NCBI GenBank assembly: GCA_030606215.1
Contig: JAUWGW010000026.1
Coordinates: forward strand, 1 to 22,257
Length of the DNA stretch: 22,257 nucleotides
DNA from: a bacterium
GTDB lineage: Bacteria > NPL-UPA2 > JAUVJM01
Direction: 5' to 3'
Below the pieces are notes generated by a model that saw only the letters and a program-made list of their open reading frames with translations, did no database searches and had not been told where the DNA came from. The translations under genes were made by a program, and so were the position numbers. Positions 6,908-14,948 of the stretch are shown here, piece after piece (the first letter of the stretch is position 1; each line of letters starts with the position of its first letter).

Positions 6908-9900
6908 AACATATTTCAAGAGAATACTTGAAGTATCTATGCGAGGGGATGCGAGAGAAGAGAGTTACTACTCTTCTCTGGAAGATTTGCTCAAAAGTTA
7001 TGCTGAAGATACTGACAAAAAACATGTTTATATCACTACGCTCCCCAAAAAGACTGAAGCAGGCAATCCTGATTTTCGCATATGGGATGGAAAACAACAC
7101 ATAACTGGTTATGTTGAAGCAAAAGCCCCCACTACTGAAAATCTTGACCATATTGAGGAAACTGACCAACTTAAAAGATATCTTAAAACCTTTCCCAATT
7201 TAATCCTCACCAATTTCTTTGAATTCAGACTATACAGGAATGGCAGATTGCTTGATAAAGTGCAAATTGCCAGACCATTTATCGTTCATAAGTTGAAAAC
7301 TATTCCCCCAGTAGAAAAGGAAGATGAATTCTTTCATTTACTGGACCAATTTTTCTCCTTTTCCTTACCCAGAGTTTATTCAGCTAAATCACTTGCTATT
7401 GAACTTGCCAAGCGAACCAGTTTCCTGAAAGAGCAGGTTATAGCAGAGGAATTGAGAGAGGAAGAAGAGAAGAAAGGAAAGGGTTTTATCCTGGGATTCT
7501 ATGAGGCTTTTCAAAAACACCTTATTGCTGGACTCACCAAAGAAGATTTTGCAGACCTCTATTCTCAGACTATTACCTATGGATTATTTGCTGCAAGGAC
7601 GCGCTCTAAAAATGGTTTCAATCGCAAATTAGCTTATGATAATATTCCTGCTACTATTGGAATCCTTAGAGATGTGTTTGAATTTGTCTCTCTGGGTGAT
7701 TTACCACTCCAGATGGAGTGGATTGTAGATGATATTTCAGAAGTCCTATCAGTTACTGATGTGAATGGAATCCTTCACAAATATTTCCATGAAGGGAAAG
7801 GCAGAGACCCTATCATCCATTTCTACGAGACTTTTTTGGCAGAATATAATCCTTCTGAACGGGAGCGCAGAGGAGTTTATTATACGCCGGAATCTGTCGT
7901 CTCTTATGTTGCTCGCTCCATTAACATAATTCTAAAAGAACATTTTGATAGAGTAGGTGGATTTGCGAGCGAATCGGTTACAGTTTTAGACCCTGCTGCA
8001 GGAACACTCACCTTTTTAGCAGAGGCAGCTAAACTGGCGGTAGAAGAATTTGTCTCCGAATATGGTGAAGGTGCTAAAGCAAATTTTATCAAAGAGCATG
8101 TTCTGAAAAACTTCTATGCTTTTGAGTTGATGATGGCTCCTTATGCCGTGGGACATTTGAAGATGTCCTTTCTCCTGGAAGAACTCGGCTATAAACTGCG
8201 GAAAGATGACAGGTTTAAACTCTATCTGACCAATACGCTGGAGATGGAAGAGTTAGAAGAGACTTTCTTGCCTGGTATGTCATCGTTAGCTAAAGAGTCT
8301 CATTTAGCAGGAAGGGTAAAGAAGAAAACTCCGATTTTGGTCATACTTGGCAATCCTCCGTATTCAGGGCATTCTTCTAACGTAGGAGAATGGATTTTGA
8401 AGGAAAACAAGGCTTATTACCAGGTTGATGGTAAACCACTCGGGGAAAAGAATCCAAAGTGGCTGCAGGACGATTATGTCAAGTTCATCCGCTTTGCTCA
8501 ATGGAAGATAGACCAGGCAGGAGAGGGCGTTTTAGGGTTTATTACCAATCATAGTTACCTGGACAATCCTACATTCAGAGGAATGCGTCAGTCCTTGACG
8601 GACAGCTTCAATGAAATCTATCTGCTCGACTTACACGGCAACAGCTTGAAAAAGGAAAAATGTCCTGATGGCTCCAAAGATGAAAATGTTTTTGACATCC
8701 GACAAGGCGTGGCTATTGCTCTTTTCATAAAAAAGAAAGACAAGAAGAAAGAATGCAAGGTATACCGGTCAGAGCTTTGGGGATTGAGAGAAAACAAATA
8801 TGATTGGCTTTCAAAAAAGGATATAAGAACAACCAAGTGGAAGAAATTATCCCCAAAATCTGAATTTTATCTTTTCATCCCGAGAGATGAAAAGCTTTTA
8901 GGAAATTATGAGAGGTATCCCAAAATAACCAAAGTTTTCCAGGTGAATAGCGTTGGCATAGTAACATCAAGGGACGGTTTTGTGATAGACCCAGATAAAG
9001 AAGTGCTGAAACGGCGAATCAGAATGTTTTGCGATGGGAGAATGCCAGATACAATCGTCAGACAGACATTCAACTTAAAGGATAAACCAAACTGGAAATT
9101 AAAAGATGTGCGAGAAAAAGTAAGGAAAGATGAAAGCTGGGAGAAATCAATAACCAGAATTCTATACAGACCATTTGATATTCAATGGATCTTTTACCAT
9201 GATGAAGTGATTGAGCGCTCTCGCAAAGGCGTGATGCGTCATATGTTGCAAGGGAACTTGGCTCTATGTGTTGGTAGAGCAGGCCAAGTTGTCGGATTGG
9301 AAAAACCTTGGAATATTGTTTTCTGTTCCGATTGCATTGAAGATCTTAACTTATTCTATCGTGGTGGAAATGTAAATTTTTCCCTCTACCTCTACCCCGA
9401 CACGGACGAAAAAGACCTGTTCAGCCATGCGAAGGAGACAGAGGGAAGACGGCCGAATATTGACTCCGAACTTTTCGCTGCACTCTCTAAAGTTTATAAA
9501 AAGAAACCAACGCCGGAAGAGATTTTTTATTACATCTATGGGGTCATTTATTCCAATACTTATCGCACAAAATATGCTGAATTCTTAAAGATAGACTTTC
9601 CGAGGATTCCTTTCACAGGAAATTACAAATTGTTTGGCAAGATGGCTAAACATGGGAAAACACTCGTTGGTTTACATCTTCTAAAACCAGAAGAACTTGT
9701 CCCACTCATTGCAAAATTTCAGGGAAAGGGTGATTATGGAATTGAAAAGTTGAAATATGAGGAAGAAGAAAAACTCGTCTACATCAACCAGAACCAGTAC
9801 TTTGAAGGAATAGCGAGGAATGTCTGGGAATATCAAATCGGTGGTTATCAGGTCTTAAATAAATGGTTAAAAGACAGAAGAGGGAGGAAATTATCCCTTG

Positions 9901-10022
9901 ATGACATCAAACACTACTGCAAGATAGCCACCGCTTTGAAAAGGACAATAGAAATTCAAAAAGAGATAGACAGGATGTATCCCGAAGTTGAACGGGGGAT
10001 TGTTGAATTTCGAGGAGGATGA
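6894..10022 (+). CDS. Type IIG restriction-modification enzyme (fused nuclease, N6-adenine methylase, specificity domain)
   Basis: 1042 residues. An N-terminal PD-(D/E)xK nuclease is visible as NPD (58-60) and EAK (75-77). A helical linker leads to the N6-adenine methyltransferase: motif I DPAAGT (D366-T371) binds SAM and NPPY (487-490) is the catalytic motif IV. The C-terminal third, including YIYGVIYSNTYRTKYAEFLKIDFPRIPF (from about residue 878) and YQIGGYQVLNKWLKDR, resembles the specificity region of type ISP/IIG enzymes. The helicase found in type ISP proteins is absent, so it should cut without ATP-driven translocation. One chain would methylate and cleave an asymmetric site; the site is unknown. 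Start GTG 6894 has GGAGAG 9 nt upstream and overlaps the GIY-YIG gene by 14 bp. No separate methylase or specificity gene is nearby. The reading frame is intact. Confidence 0.92.
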   Translation: MKPLRTYFKRILEVSMRGDAREESYYSSLEDLLKSYAEDTDKKHVYITTLPKKTEAGNPDFRIWDGKQHITGYVEAKAPTTENLDHIEETDQLKRYLKTFPNLILTNFFEFRLYRNGRLLDKVQIARPFIVHKLKTIPPVEKEDEFFHLLDQFFSFSLPRVYSAKSLAIELAKRTSFLKEQVIAEELREEEEKKGKGFILGFYEAFQKHLIAGLTKEDFADLYSQTITYGLFAARTRSKNGFNRKLAYDNIPATIGILRDVFEFVSLGDLPLQMEWIVDDISEVLSVTDVNGILHKYFHEGKGRDPIIHFYETFLAEYNPSERERRGVYYTPESVVSYVARSINIILKEHFDRVGGFASESVTVLDPAAGTLTFLAEAAKLAVEEFVSEYGEGAKANFIKEHVLKNFYAFELMMAPYAVGHLKMSFLLEELGYKLRKDDRFKLYLTNTLEMEELEETFLPGMSSLAKESHLAGRVKKKTPILVILGNPPYSGHSSNVGEWILKENKAYYQVDGKPLGEKNPKWLQDDYVKFIRFAQWKIDQAGEGVLGFITNHSYLDNPTFRGMRQSLTDSFNEIYLLDLHGNSLKKEKCPDGSKDENVFDIRQGVAIALFIKKKDKKKECKVYRSELWGLRENKYDWLSKKDIRTTKWKKLSPKSEFYLFIPRDEKLLGNYERYPKITKVFQVNSVGIVTSRDGFVIDPDKEVLKRRIRMFCDGRMPDTIVRQTFNLKDKPNWKLKDVREKVRKDESWEKSITRILYRPFDIQWIFYHDEVIERSRKGVMRHMLQGNLALCVGRAGQVVGLEKPWNIVFCSDCIEDLNLFYRGGNVNFSLYLYPDTDEKDLFSHAKETEGRRPNIDSELFAALSKVYKKKPTPEEIFYYIYGVIYSNTYRTKYAEFLKIDFPRIPFTGNYKLFGKMAKHGKTLVGLHLLKPEELVPLIAKFQGKGDYGIEKLKYEEEEKLVYINQNQYFEGIARNVWEYQIGGYQVLNKWLKDRRGRKLSLDDIKHYCKIATALKRTIEIQKEIDRMYPEVERGIVEFRGG
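10012..10018 (+). promoter_or_regulatory. Strong ribosome binding site fixing a TTG start
   Basis: GAGGAGG lies in the last codons of the restriction gene, 5 nt before TTG 10024. It favours that start over the in-frame TTG at 9988, which has no comparable site. Confidence 0.7.
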
Positions 10023-10023
10023 T

Positions 10024-10737
10024 TTGAAAAATATTTTGCGGTTTCTTGGATCAGCTCAGAAAAAAACAACTTCTATGATACGTTTTCTTGATAAACATGA
10101 TGGTTCTCTCATCTTCCTTGCTACCTTTGCTTTGGCAATTATCACGTTTTTTTATCTTGTAGAAACCCACAAATCGAGAGAGCTAATAGAAGAAGACATG
10201 TATAGGCGGTCTTTGCCGGTTATGGTTTGCAATAATCCTGTAAATGAAAAACATGAAGGGAAAGTGATTACCAAAATCAAGGTTACAAATCATGGTGCAT
10301 CTGCTTTTAACGAAAATATAGTTGTTTTTTGGTTTGATGATGATCGACCTATTTTTGAGAATAGAGCTGTTGTGATTATTGAAGGGGCAAGAGTGCCTGC
10401 ATATCGGCTCCAACTCAATCATCCGCCCAATGTGTGGAGAGAAGTAACCTTAGGTTTTTCCAACATCAAACCTAAAATTAACAATCTTAATGATCTCTAT
10501 TTATTAGTGATCGTGAAATATAAAGTGCCCCTATCCGAAGAATGCCTATTCGAGAAATTCTGTTGTAAATATGAACCTGAGGATGATGTTGGTAAGTGGA
10601 AATATATTCCTATCTCTAAAGTGGAAGAGTTGTATGAGAAGGCAAGAACTTTTACTCTGGACAGTAAGGTTTATAGTAAAGAGGTGACTGAAGAAATAGA
10701 AACTTTTTTGAAAGAGTTTTTCCAAAAAAAGCTGTGA
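10024..10737 (+). CDS. Membrane-anchored protein of unknown function next to the restriction enzyme
   Basis: 237 residues from TTG 10024, chosen because of the GAGGAGG site 5 nt upstream; an in-frame TTG at 9988 would add 12 residues and overlap the restriction gene. After a basic N-terminal stretch there is one membrane segment (about residues 28-46, SLIFLATFALAIITFFYLV), then about 190 soluble residues. These contain beta-strand-like segments (KVITKIKVTNHGASAFNENIVVFWF, DLYLLVIVKYKVPL) that could form an Ig-like or similar sandwich, and end in a charged helical tail (EEIETFLKEFFQKKL). I do not recognise the family. The start is 1 bp past the restriction gene's stop, so the two are co-translated. 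That position is suggestive of a defence accessory or effector, but nothing in the sequence proves it. Confidence 0.75.
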   Translation: MKNILRFLGSAQKKTTSMIRFLDKHDGSLIFLATFALAIITFFYLVETHKSRELIEEDMYRRSLPVMVCNNPVNEKHEGKVITKIKVTNHGASAFNENIVVFWFDDDRPIFENRAVVIIEGARVPAYRLQLNHPPNVWREVTLGFSNIKPKINNLNDLYLLVIVKYKVPLSEECLFEKFCCKYEPEDDVGKWKYIPISKVEELYEKARTFTLDSKVYSKEVTEEIETFLKEFFQKKL

Positions 10738-10786
10738 GGGGTAAAATGAAATCTCAGAGTCGGACTTTAAGATTTAACAAAATTAT

Positions 10787-10912
10787 GGTGGGGTGGCAAA
10801 ACTCGGGTCCAGGTACCAGGTATGAGGTTGAAAAAGCCTGGGGCGTCAGGACAAGTCCTTTGGACTTAGAATCCAGTTTCTGGAGTGTCTACCTCTGTGG
10901 GTCTACCCCACC
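10787..10912. other. Hairpin-rich non-coding element with closing stem
   Basis: GGTGGGGT (10787-10794) and ACCCCACC (10905-10912) form a perfect 8-bp closing stem. Inside are AAGTCC-TTT-GGACTT (10853-10867), TCCAG-TTT-CTGGA (10872-10884) and CCAGG (twice, 10809-10820) able to pair with CCTGG (10837-10841). Two adjacent hairpins with TTT loops within a closed 126-nt unit suggest a folded RNA or a small palindromic mobile element. It fills part of the 310-base gap between the membrane protein and the epimerase. I cannot match it to a known RNA family. A coding reading (ATG 10746 to 10931) exists but looks incidental. Confidence 0.5.
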
Positions 10913-10933
10913 CCGCTGTGATATAACATGAAT

Positions 10934-11042
10934 GAGATTCTTCGTCGCTTCGCTCCTCAGAATGACAGTATGAGGCTTACGCTCAGACTTGTCCTGAGTG
11001 AAACGAAGGGATGACAGTGTACAGTATAATGACAGTATGAGG
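10934..11042 (-). repeat. Palindromic-repeat right arms and derivatives
   Basis: The stretch 10934-10968, running from GAGATTCTTCG to CAGAATGACAG, is the reverse-complement version of the arm in front of the GIY-YIG gene. A related arm beginning TTGTCCTGAGTG follows at 10989-11017. The 15-mer AATGACAGTATGAGG occurs twice, at 10961-10975 and 11028-11042; the second copy ends 5 nt before the preferred start of the epimerase gene and supplies its GAGG ribosome binding site. The whole gap is thus repeat-derived. Confidence 0.8.
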
Positions 11043-11047
11043 TTGTG

Positions 11048-12028
11048 TTGAGAATATTAGTTACGGGTTCTTCAGGTTTTATTGGAAGTAATCTGGTGGA
11101 TTTCTTGTTGAAGGAAGGTTACACTGTAAGGGGTTTGGATGAAGGGAGAAGAGAGTTTGGAACAGCCCCACCGCAAAGGAATTCTTATGAAGAGCTGATT
11201 GGTGACATAACTCAAGAAGAGGTTGTCAGACAAGCTACCGAAAATATTGATGTGATATTTCACTTAGCAAGCCTTGTTACGCAGGCAAACGTTCCGGAAA
11301 AGAGATACTGGGAAGTGAATGTCGGAGGGACAGAAAATTTACTACACGCTTCTAAAGAAGCTGGCATAAAACGTTTCATTTACTGCAGTACAGATAGCGT
11401 GATAGGAGAGATTTGTCGTCCTCCAGCGAGGGAAACAGATACTCCTCGTCCGGAGAATATCTATGGAATTACGAAATATGAAGCGGAAAAGAAAGTTCTT
11501 GAGTATTCTAAGCATATGTCTGTAGTCATCATTCGTCCCACAAGGGTTTATGGTCCGGGAGACCGGAGGATGCTTGAGATATTTAAGAGGATTAAACAGG
11601 GCAAGTTTTTCTTGATAGGCAGGGGACAAACTCTCTTCCATCCTGTCTATATAAGTGACTGCCTGCAAGGATTTAAACTTGCGCTGGAGGTGAAAGGTGC
11701 TGAAGGAGAAATATTTAACATAGGGGGAGAGGAACCTGTTAAGATAAAATACTTCCTGAATGTAGCGGCAAAAGAGCTTGGCGTAAAAATTGGTAAAATC
11801 TACTTTCCCTGCTTCTTTGCTAAAGCCATTGCAGTTATTCTGGAGAGGTGTTGTCCCATTGCAGGTATTACTCCACCTTTTACAAGGAGAAATTTGGAGT
11901 TTTTTACCAAAACACGCAGTTATGATATTTCCAAAGCGAGGAAGATATTAGGTTATAAGCCGGATGTGGGTGTCGAAGACGGGGTAAAGAAAACAATTCA
12001 ATGGTACAGGGAGAAGGGATACCTTTGA
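11048..12028 (+). CDS. NAD-dependent epimerase/dehydratase (extended SDR)
   Basis: 326 residues. The N-terminus RILVTGSSGFIGSNLVDFLLKEG carries the NAD(P)-binding GxxGxxG (G7, G10, G13). The catalytic YxxxK is Y139/K143 (YGITKYEAEK), with an upstream CSTDSVIG strand supplying the usual Ser/Thr. RPTRVYGPGDRRMLE and DISKARKILGYKP near the C-terminus are typical of nucleotide-sugar epimerases/dehydratases and the related 3-beta-HSD-like reductases. It probably converts a nucleotide sugar for the downstream glycosyltransferases. Start: TTG 11048 is spaced 5 nt from GAGG; the frame also offers GTG 11045, only 2 nt away. It lies just downstream of the repeat-rich gap and upstream of a full palindrome, so it may be transcribed separately from the later genes. 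The exact substrate cannot be read from sequence. Confidence 0.87.
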   Translation: MRILVTGSSGFIGSNLVDFLLKEGYTVRGLDEGRREFGTAPPQRNSYEELIGDITQEEVVRQATENIDVIFHLASLVTQANVPEKRYWEVNVGGTENLLHASKEAGIKRFIYCSTDSVIGEICRPPARETDTPRPENIYGITKYEAEKKVLEYSKHMSVVIIRPTRVYGPGDRRMLEIFKRIKQGKFFLIGRGQTLFHPVYISDCLQGFKLALEVKGAEGEIFNIGGEEPVKIKYFLNVAAKELGVKIGKIYFPCFFAKAIAVILERCCPIAGITPPFTRRNLEFFTKTRSYDISKARKILGYKPDVGVEDGVKKTIQWYREKGYL

Positions 12029-12034
12029 CCTTAT

Positions 12035-12097
12035 TGTCATTCTGAACGGAGTGAAGAATCTACGAAAGATTCTTCGGGCTTTGCCCTCAGAATGACA
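12035..12097. repeat. Complete intergenic palindrome of the REP-like family
   Basis: The outer arms TGTCATTCTGA (12035-12045) and TCAGAATGACA (12087-12097) pair perfectly. The inner arms AAGAATCT (12054-12061) and AGATTCTT (12067-12074) also pair perfectly around a 5-nt loop, with less regular sequence between them. It starts 6 bp after the epimerase stop. The hairpin could slow or stop transcription, but no T-run follows, so it is not a classical intrinsic terminator. Confidence 0.88.
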
Positions 12098-12135
12098 GAA
12101 AAAAGGGATTCTCTCGAACAAAGTGAGGGGGTACA

Positions 12136-12873
12136 ATGGAAAAGGGGCCAGGACTTCACAGGAAAATTTTTGATGAGAGAAAATCTATTTTCAGAAAATA
12201 CAAAGAGATGTACCTTGGAAATTTGAGTTTGCCGGGTATTATTTACTATGAATTGGTCATACTCTTATTTACACAGATTCCGGGTTCTCTTGGGTTTTTC
12301 CTGAGGAAGAAATTTTTTGCTCCGCTTTTCAGGAAGATTGGAAAAGGTGTTATCTTCGGCAAAAATCTGACTATCCGCCATCCGCAAAAAATAAGCTTTG
12401 GTAACAATATAGTAATTGATGATAATTGTTTGATAGACGCAAAGGGTGAAACCAACGAAGGGATATCTATAGGTGATAATGTTACCATAGGGCGTAACTC
12501 TTCACTTGTTTGCAAGAACGGGAACATAAAGATTGGCTCCAGCGTGAACATTACTACGAATGTAAATATGATTTGCGGGGAAAATGGAGAGATTGTATTG
12601 GGAAATAATATTGACATTGGTTCTTTTACACACCTTTCAGGCAGCACATATAATTACTCAAGGGCAGATATGCTGCCGTCTGCGCAGGGAAGGATCTCCA
12701 GGGGCATAATCCTGAAAGATTTGGTCTGGATTGGGGCGGGGGTTATCATTCTTGATGGGGTTACAATCGGAGGAAAAAGTGTTGTTGGAGCAGGAGCTGT
12801 CGTCACTGAAGATGTTCCGCCCAATTCGGTTGCTTTTGGCGTACCTGCAAAAGTGGTAAGGGAACGCCAGTGA
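12136..12873 (+). CDS. Left-handed beta-helix (hexapeptide repeat) acyltransferase
   Basis: 245 residues. A hydrophobic N-terminal helix region ([20 protein letters not shown], about 36-55) may attach it to the membrane. From about residue 70 the isoleucine/valine-led hexapeptide repeats of a left-handed beta-helix run to the end ([52 protein letters not shown]), closing with the common [15 protein letters not shown] tail of WbbJ/maltose-type O-acetyltransferases. It probably transfers an acetyl or other acyl group from CoA to a sugar hydroxyl, acting as a trimer. ATG 12136 follows GAGGGGG with about 4 nt spacing. It overlaps the next gene by 4 bp (GTGA), starting a tightly coupled operon. 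Acyl donor and acceptor are not determinable. Confidence 0.88.
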   Translation: MEKGPGLHRKIFDERKSIFRKYKEMYLGNLSLPGIIYYELVILLFTQIPGSLGFFLRKKFFAPLFRKIGKGVIFGKNLTIRHPQKISFGNNIVIDDNCLIDAKGETNEGISIGDNVTIGRNSSLVCKNGNIKIGSSVNITTNVNMICGENGEIVLGNNIDIGSFTHLSGSTYNYSRADMLPSAQGRISRGIILKDLVWIGAGVIILDGVTIGGKSVVGAGAVVTEDVPPNSVAFGVPAKVVRERQ

Positions 12874-13802
12874 AGAAAACTCTCCTGTTTTTCGGGAAAC
12901 TTGTTGTAAGCACGCTGCTTATTATTTATCTTCTCAGAAGACTTGATTTATCGGTTATTTACAGCTACCTTAAGGAAGTAAGAATCTCGTGGATAATCGT
13001 TGCTATTTTCCTCCTCGGTATAGGAAGATTAATTACTGGTTGGCGGTGGAAAGTGCTTTTAAATGCTCAGGGAATTCATATTCCATTTAAAACTCTGTTG
13101 AGTTTTTTGTTTGTCAGCAATTTCTTCAATACTTTCCTCCCATCGACAATTGGAGGGGATGCTATAAGAGCATCTGATTCCTCAAGACATAGCAGACTTC
13201 CTGCTGAATCAATAATGACTATTGTCGTTGAGAGAATTTTGGGGATTTGTGCGCTCGGGACAGTTGCATTTATTAGCTTTCTCTGCGGAATAAGTTTTAA
13301 GAAATATCTGTTATCCCTGTTCTGGCCGGTAACACTCTTTTTTGCTGTAACGTATGCCTCTCTGATATTAATTCTTAATAGGAGGACATCAACGGTGATA
13401 ATAACCATCCTTAGGAAGATGCGTATCAGGAAACTGAGTGATAAAATGCGCAAAGTTTCTCTTATTATCTCAGAACTCAAGCAGAATAAAGCTTCAATGA
13501 CTGGAGCAGGTCTCCTTTCTTTACTATTGCAGGTGAACGTTATCATCTACACTTATGTAGTTGCCCTATCATTGAACTTGAGGATTCCGTTAATAGACTT
13601 CTTTATAATCGTGCCGATAGTCCTCTTAATCTTGGTCCTGCCTGTATCAATAAATGGGATAGGTTTAAGAGAGAACGCTTATGCATTTATGTTTGCGGGA
13701 TACATTGCGGGAGAAGAGGCGGTTGCTTTATCGTGGGTGCTGTTAGCACTTACTTTGTTTCTTGGAGCTATAGGAGGTTTGTTCTATCTTGGAAGGCATT
13801 GA
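12870..13802 (+). CDS. Flippase-like / lysylphosphatidylglycerol synthase TM-region family membrane protein
   Basis: 310 residues, almost all membrane segments. The order and conserved patches match the LPG-synthase transmembrane (UPF0104, AglD/YbhN-like) family: [20 protein letters not shown] near the start, [31 protein letters not shown] (about 85-105), a following VVERILG segment, and the late [20 protein letters not shown]. There is no aminoacyl-transfer domain, so it is not a lipid aminoacylator. Such stand-alone proteins occur in glycan clusters and are proposed to move or present lipid-linked intermediates; that role is inference. GTG 12870 overlaps the acyltransferase stop by 4 bp and has AAGGGA upstream at good spacing. 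Its own stop lies within the first codons of the next gene. Confidence 0.85.
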   Translation: MKKTLLFFGKLVVSTLLIIYLLRRLDLSVIYSYLKEVRISWIIVAIFLLGIGRLITGWRWKVLLNAQGIHIPFKTLLSFLFVSNFFNTFLPSTIGGDAIRASDSSRHSRLPAESIMTIVVERILGICALGTVAFISFLCGISFKKYLLSLFWPVTLFFAVTYASLILILNRRTSTVIITILRKMRIRKLSDKMRKVSLIISELKQNKASMTGAGLLSLLLQVNVIIYTYVVALSLNLRIPLIDFFIIVPIVLLILVLPVSINGIGLRENAYAFMFAGYIAGEEAVALSWVLLALTLFLGAIGGLFYLGRH

Positions 13803-14940
13803 GAAGTTCAAAAGGATTGTCGGCAGTATTCATATACACACAAGCTTTAGCGGTGGGAACCTGACACCGGAAGAAGTAGTTGCATTAGCGCGGGATAAAG
13901 GAATAAAAGTTTTAGCTATTACAGATTATAGCGATAGAAAATGGGAATATCATAAGATTAGTATTAATAGAGCTTCAGTTTTAAAATTCGGCATGAAAAG
14001 ATACCTTGAGAAAATGACCTCGGTTGCGAACGAGAATCCTGATATGGTTATACTATGCGGGCTTGAGACTTCCCCTTTTTACTACTGGGAGGGAAATTTC
14101 TTGAAGCCAGTTTGCAGAGACTACAATAAGCATATAGTCGTTCTCGGGCTTCAGGAGTTGTATGAGTATGAAAACCTGCCGCTTTTGGCTAACAAGAATT
14201 CCGGGTACGACCAGTATTCAGGCTCACAAGCAATTGAACCGTATCAGAAACTCATAGATTATGTCAATCTTAGAGGGGGGCTTACTTTCTGGGCTCATCC
14301 TGAAATGGAAGATAATTTTCGTTATCTTAATGCACGATTGTATACTCCTCCATATGTTGGAGATTTGAAAAGGAGTTTTGATTACACTGGTTTTTCTGTT
14401 TTCCCCCGGGGCAGCCAAATAGCCCCCAAACCGGGAGGATACTGGGACGAAGTTCTTGGTGATTATTGTAAAGGGAAGAGGGCAAAGCCAGTCTGGTGCA
14501 TCGGGGAGAGTGATTATCGTAAAGAAGGCAATGATATTGCTAACCCTCCTACAGTCTTTGTTGACTCTGTAGGAGATAAAGAAGATGCTCTTGCGGCATT
14601 CAGGAGTGGAAGGATTTACGCATTGGATAGTCCACAAAAGGGTTTATTCCTTAATTATTTTGGGGTAAAGGATAGCAAGACAAACGAATTTATGTCTATG
14701 GGAGGGACACTTCTGAGTGGAACCAATTCAGTTACCATCAAGGTTGATATTGAATCAGAGCATCCCTTGAAGAAGGTGGTTTTGGTAAGGGATGGGGTGA
14801 TTACTAAAGAATCAAATGAAATGAGGTTTGAATTTGTAGATAATCTTTCTTCACCACAGGAAAAGGTCTTTTATCGGTTGATTGCAGAAGATATTCGGGG
14901 CTCAAAACTTTTCTCTAACCCTGTTTTTGTAGGAAGGTAG
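13789..14940 (+). CDS. PHP-domain (CehA/McbA-like) metallohydrolase with altered metal motifs
   Basis: 383 residues from TTG 13789 (AGGAGG 11 nt upstream, 14-bp overlap with the preceding gene). The PHP fold is indicated by HIH (H15, H17), TDY (D46), GLE (E93), H115, FWAHP (H170) and ESDY (D242). PHP enzymes are metal-dependent phosphoesterases or hydrolases. Here two usual histidines are replaced: the TDH motif reads TDY, and the late SDAH-type motif reads SDYR. The metal site may therefore hold fewer ions or serve another purpose. The last ~90 residues (VTIKVDIESEHPLKKVVLVRDGVI, VFYRLIAEDIRGSKLFSNPVFV) look like a beta-sandwich, as in CehA/McbA-type proteins. No signal peptide is seen. Within the operon it could cleave a phosphoester of a glycan precursor. 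Family is fairly sure; activity is not. Confidence 0.8.
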   Translation: MEGIEKFKRIVGSIHIHTSFSGGNLTPEEVVALARDKGIKVLAITDYSDRKWEYHKISINRASVLKFGMKRYLEKMTSVANENPDMVILCGLETSPFYYWEGNFLKPVCRDYNKHIVVLGLQELYEYENLPLLANKNSGYDQYSGSQAIEPYQKLIDYVNLRGGLTFWAHPEMEDNFRYLNARLYTPPYVGDLKRSFDYTGFSVFPRGSQIAPKPGGYWDEVLGDYCKGKRAKPVWCIGESDYRKEGNDIANPPTVFVDSVGDKEDALAAFRSGRIYALDSPQKGLFLNYFGVKDSKTNEFMSMGGTLLSGTNSVTIKVDIESEHPLKKVVLVRDGVITKESNEMRFEFVDNLSSPQEKVFYRLIAEDIRGSKLFSNPVFVGR

Positions 14941-14948
14941 AGGGAGGA

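Noticed and set aside
6894-10022. Type ISP enzyme with helicase.
   Set aside because: The C-terminal region resembles ISP enzymes, but no Walker A or DEAD-type helicase motif appears between the nuclease and methylase, and the length is too short.
10787-10913. Possible tRNA-Leu (anticodon UAG): 7-bp terminal stem with T after it and an anticodon-like arm around CTTAGAA at 10865-10871.
   Set aside because: The unit is about 126 nt, has no recognisable D arm or seven-base T loop with TTCRA, and no CCA. The bases are better explained by two TTT-loop hairpins.
10746-10931. Small plus-strand ORF (about 62 codons) preceded by GAGGGG at good spacing.
   Set aside because: Most of it lies in the hairpin-rich element and the composition is not protein-like. 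The decent ribosome binding site leaves a slight chance that it is the start of a disrupted gene.
12035-12097. Intrinsic terminator of the epimerase gene.
   Set aside because: The stem is strong but long and palindromic with no following T-run, and the same sequence occurs in non-terminator positions. It is listed as a repeat.
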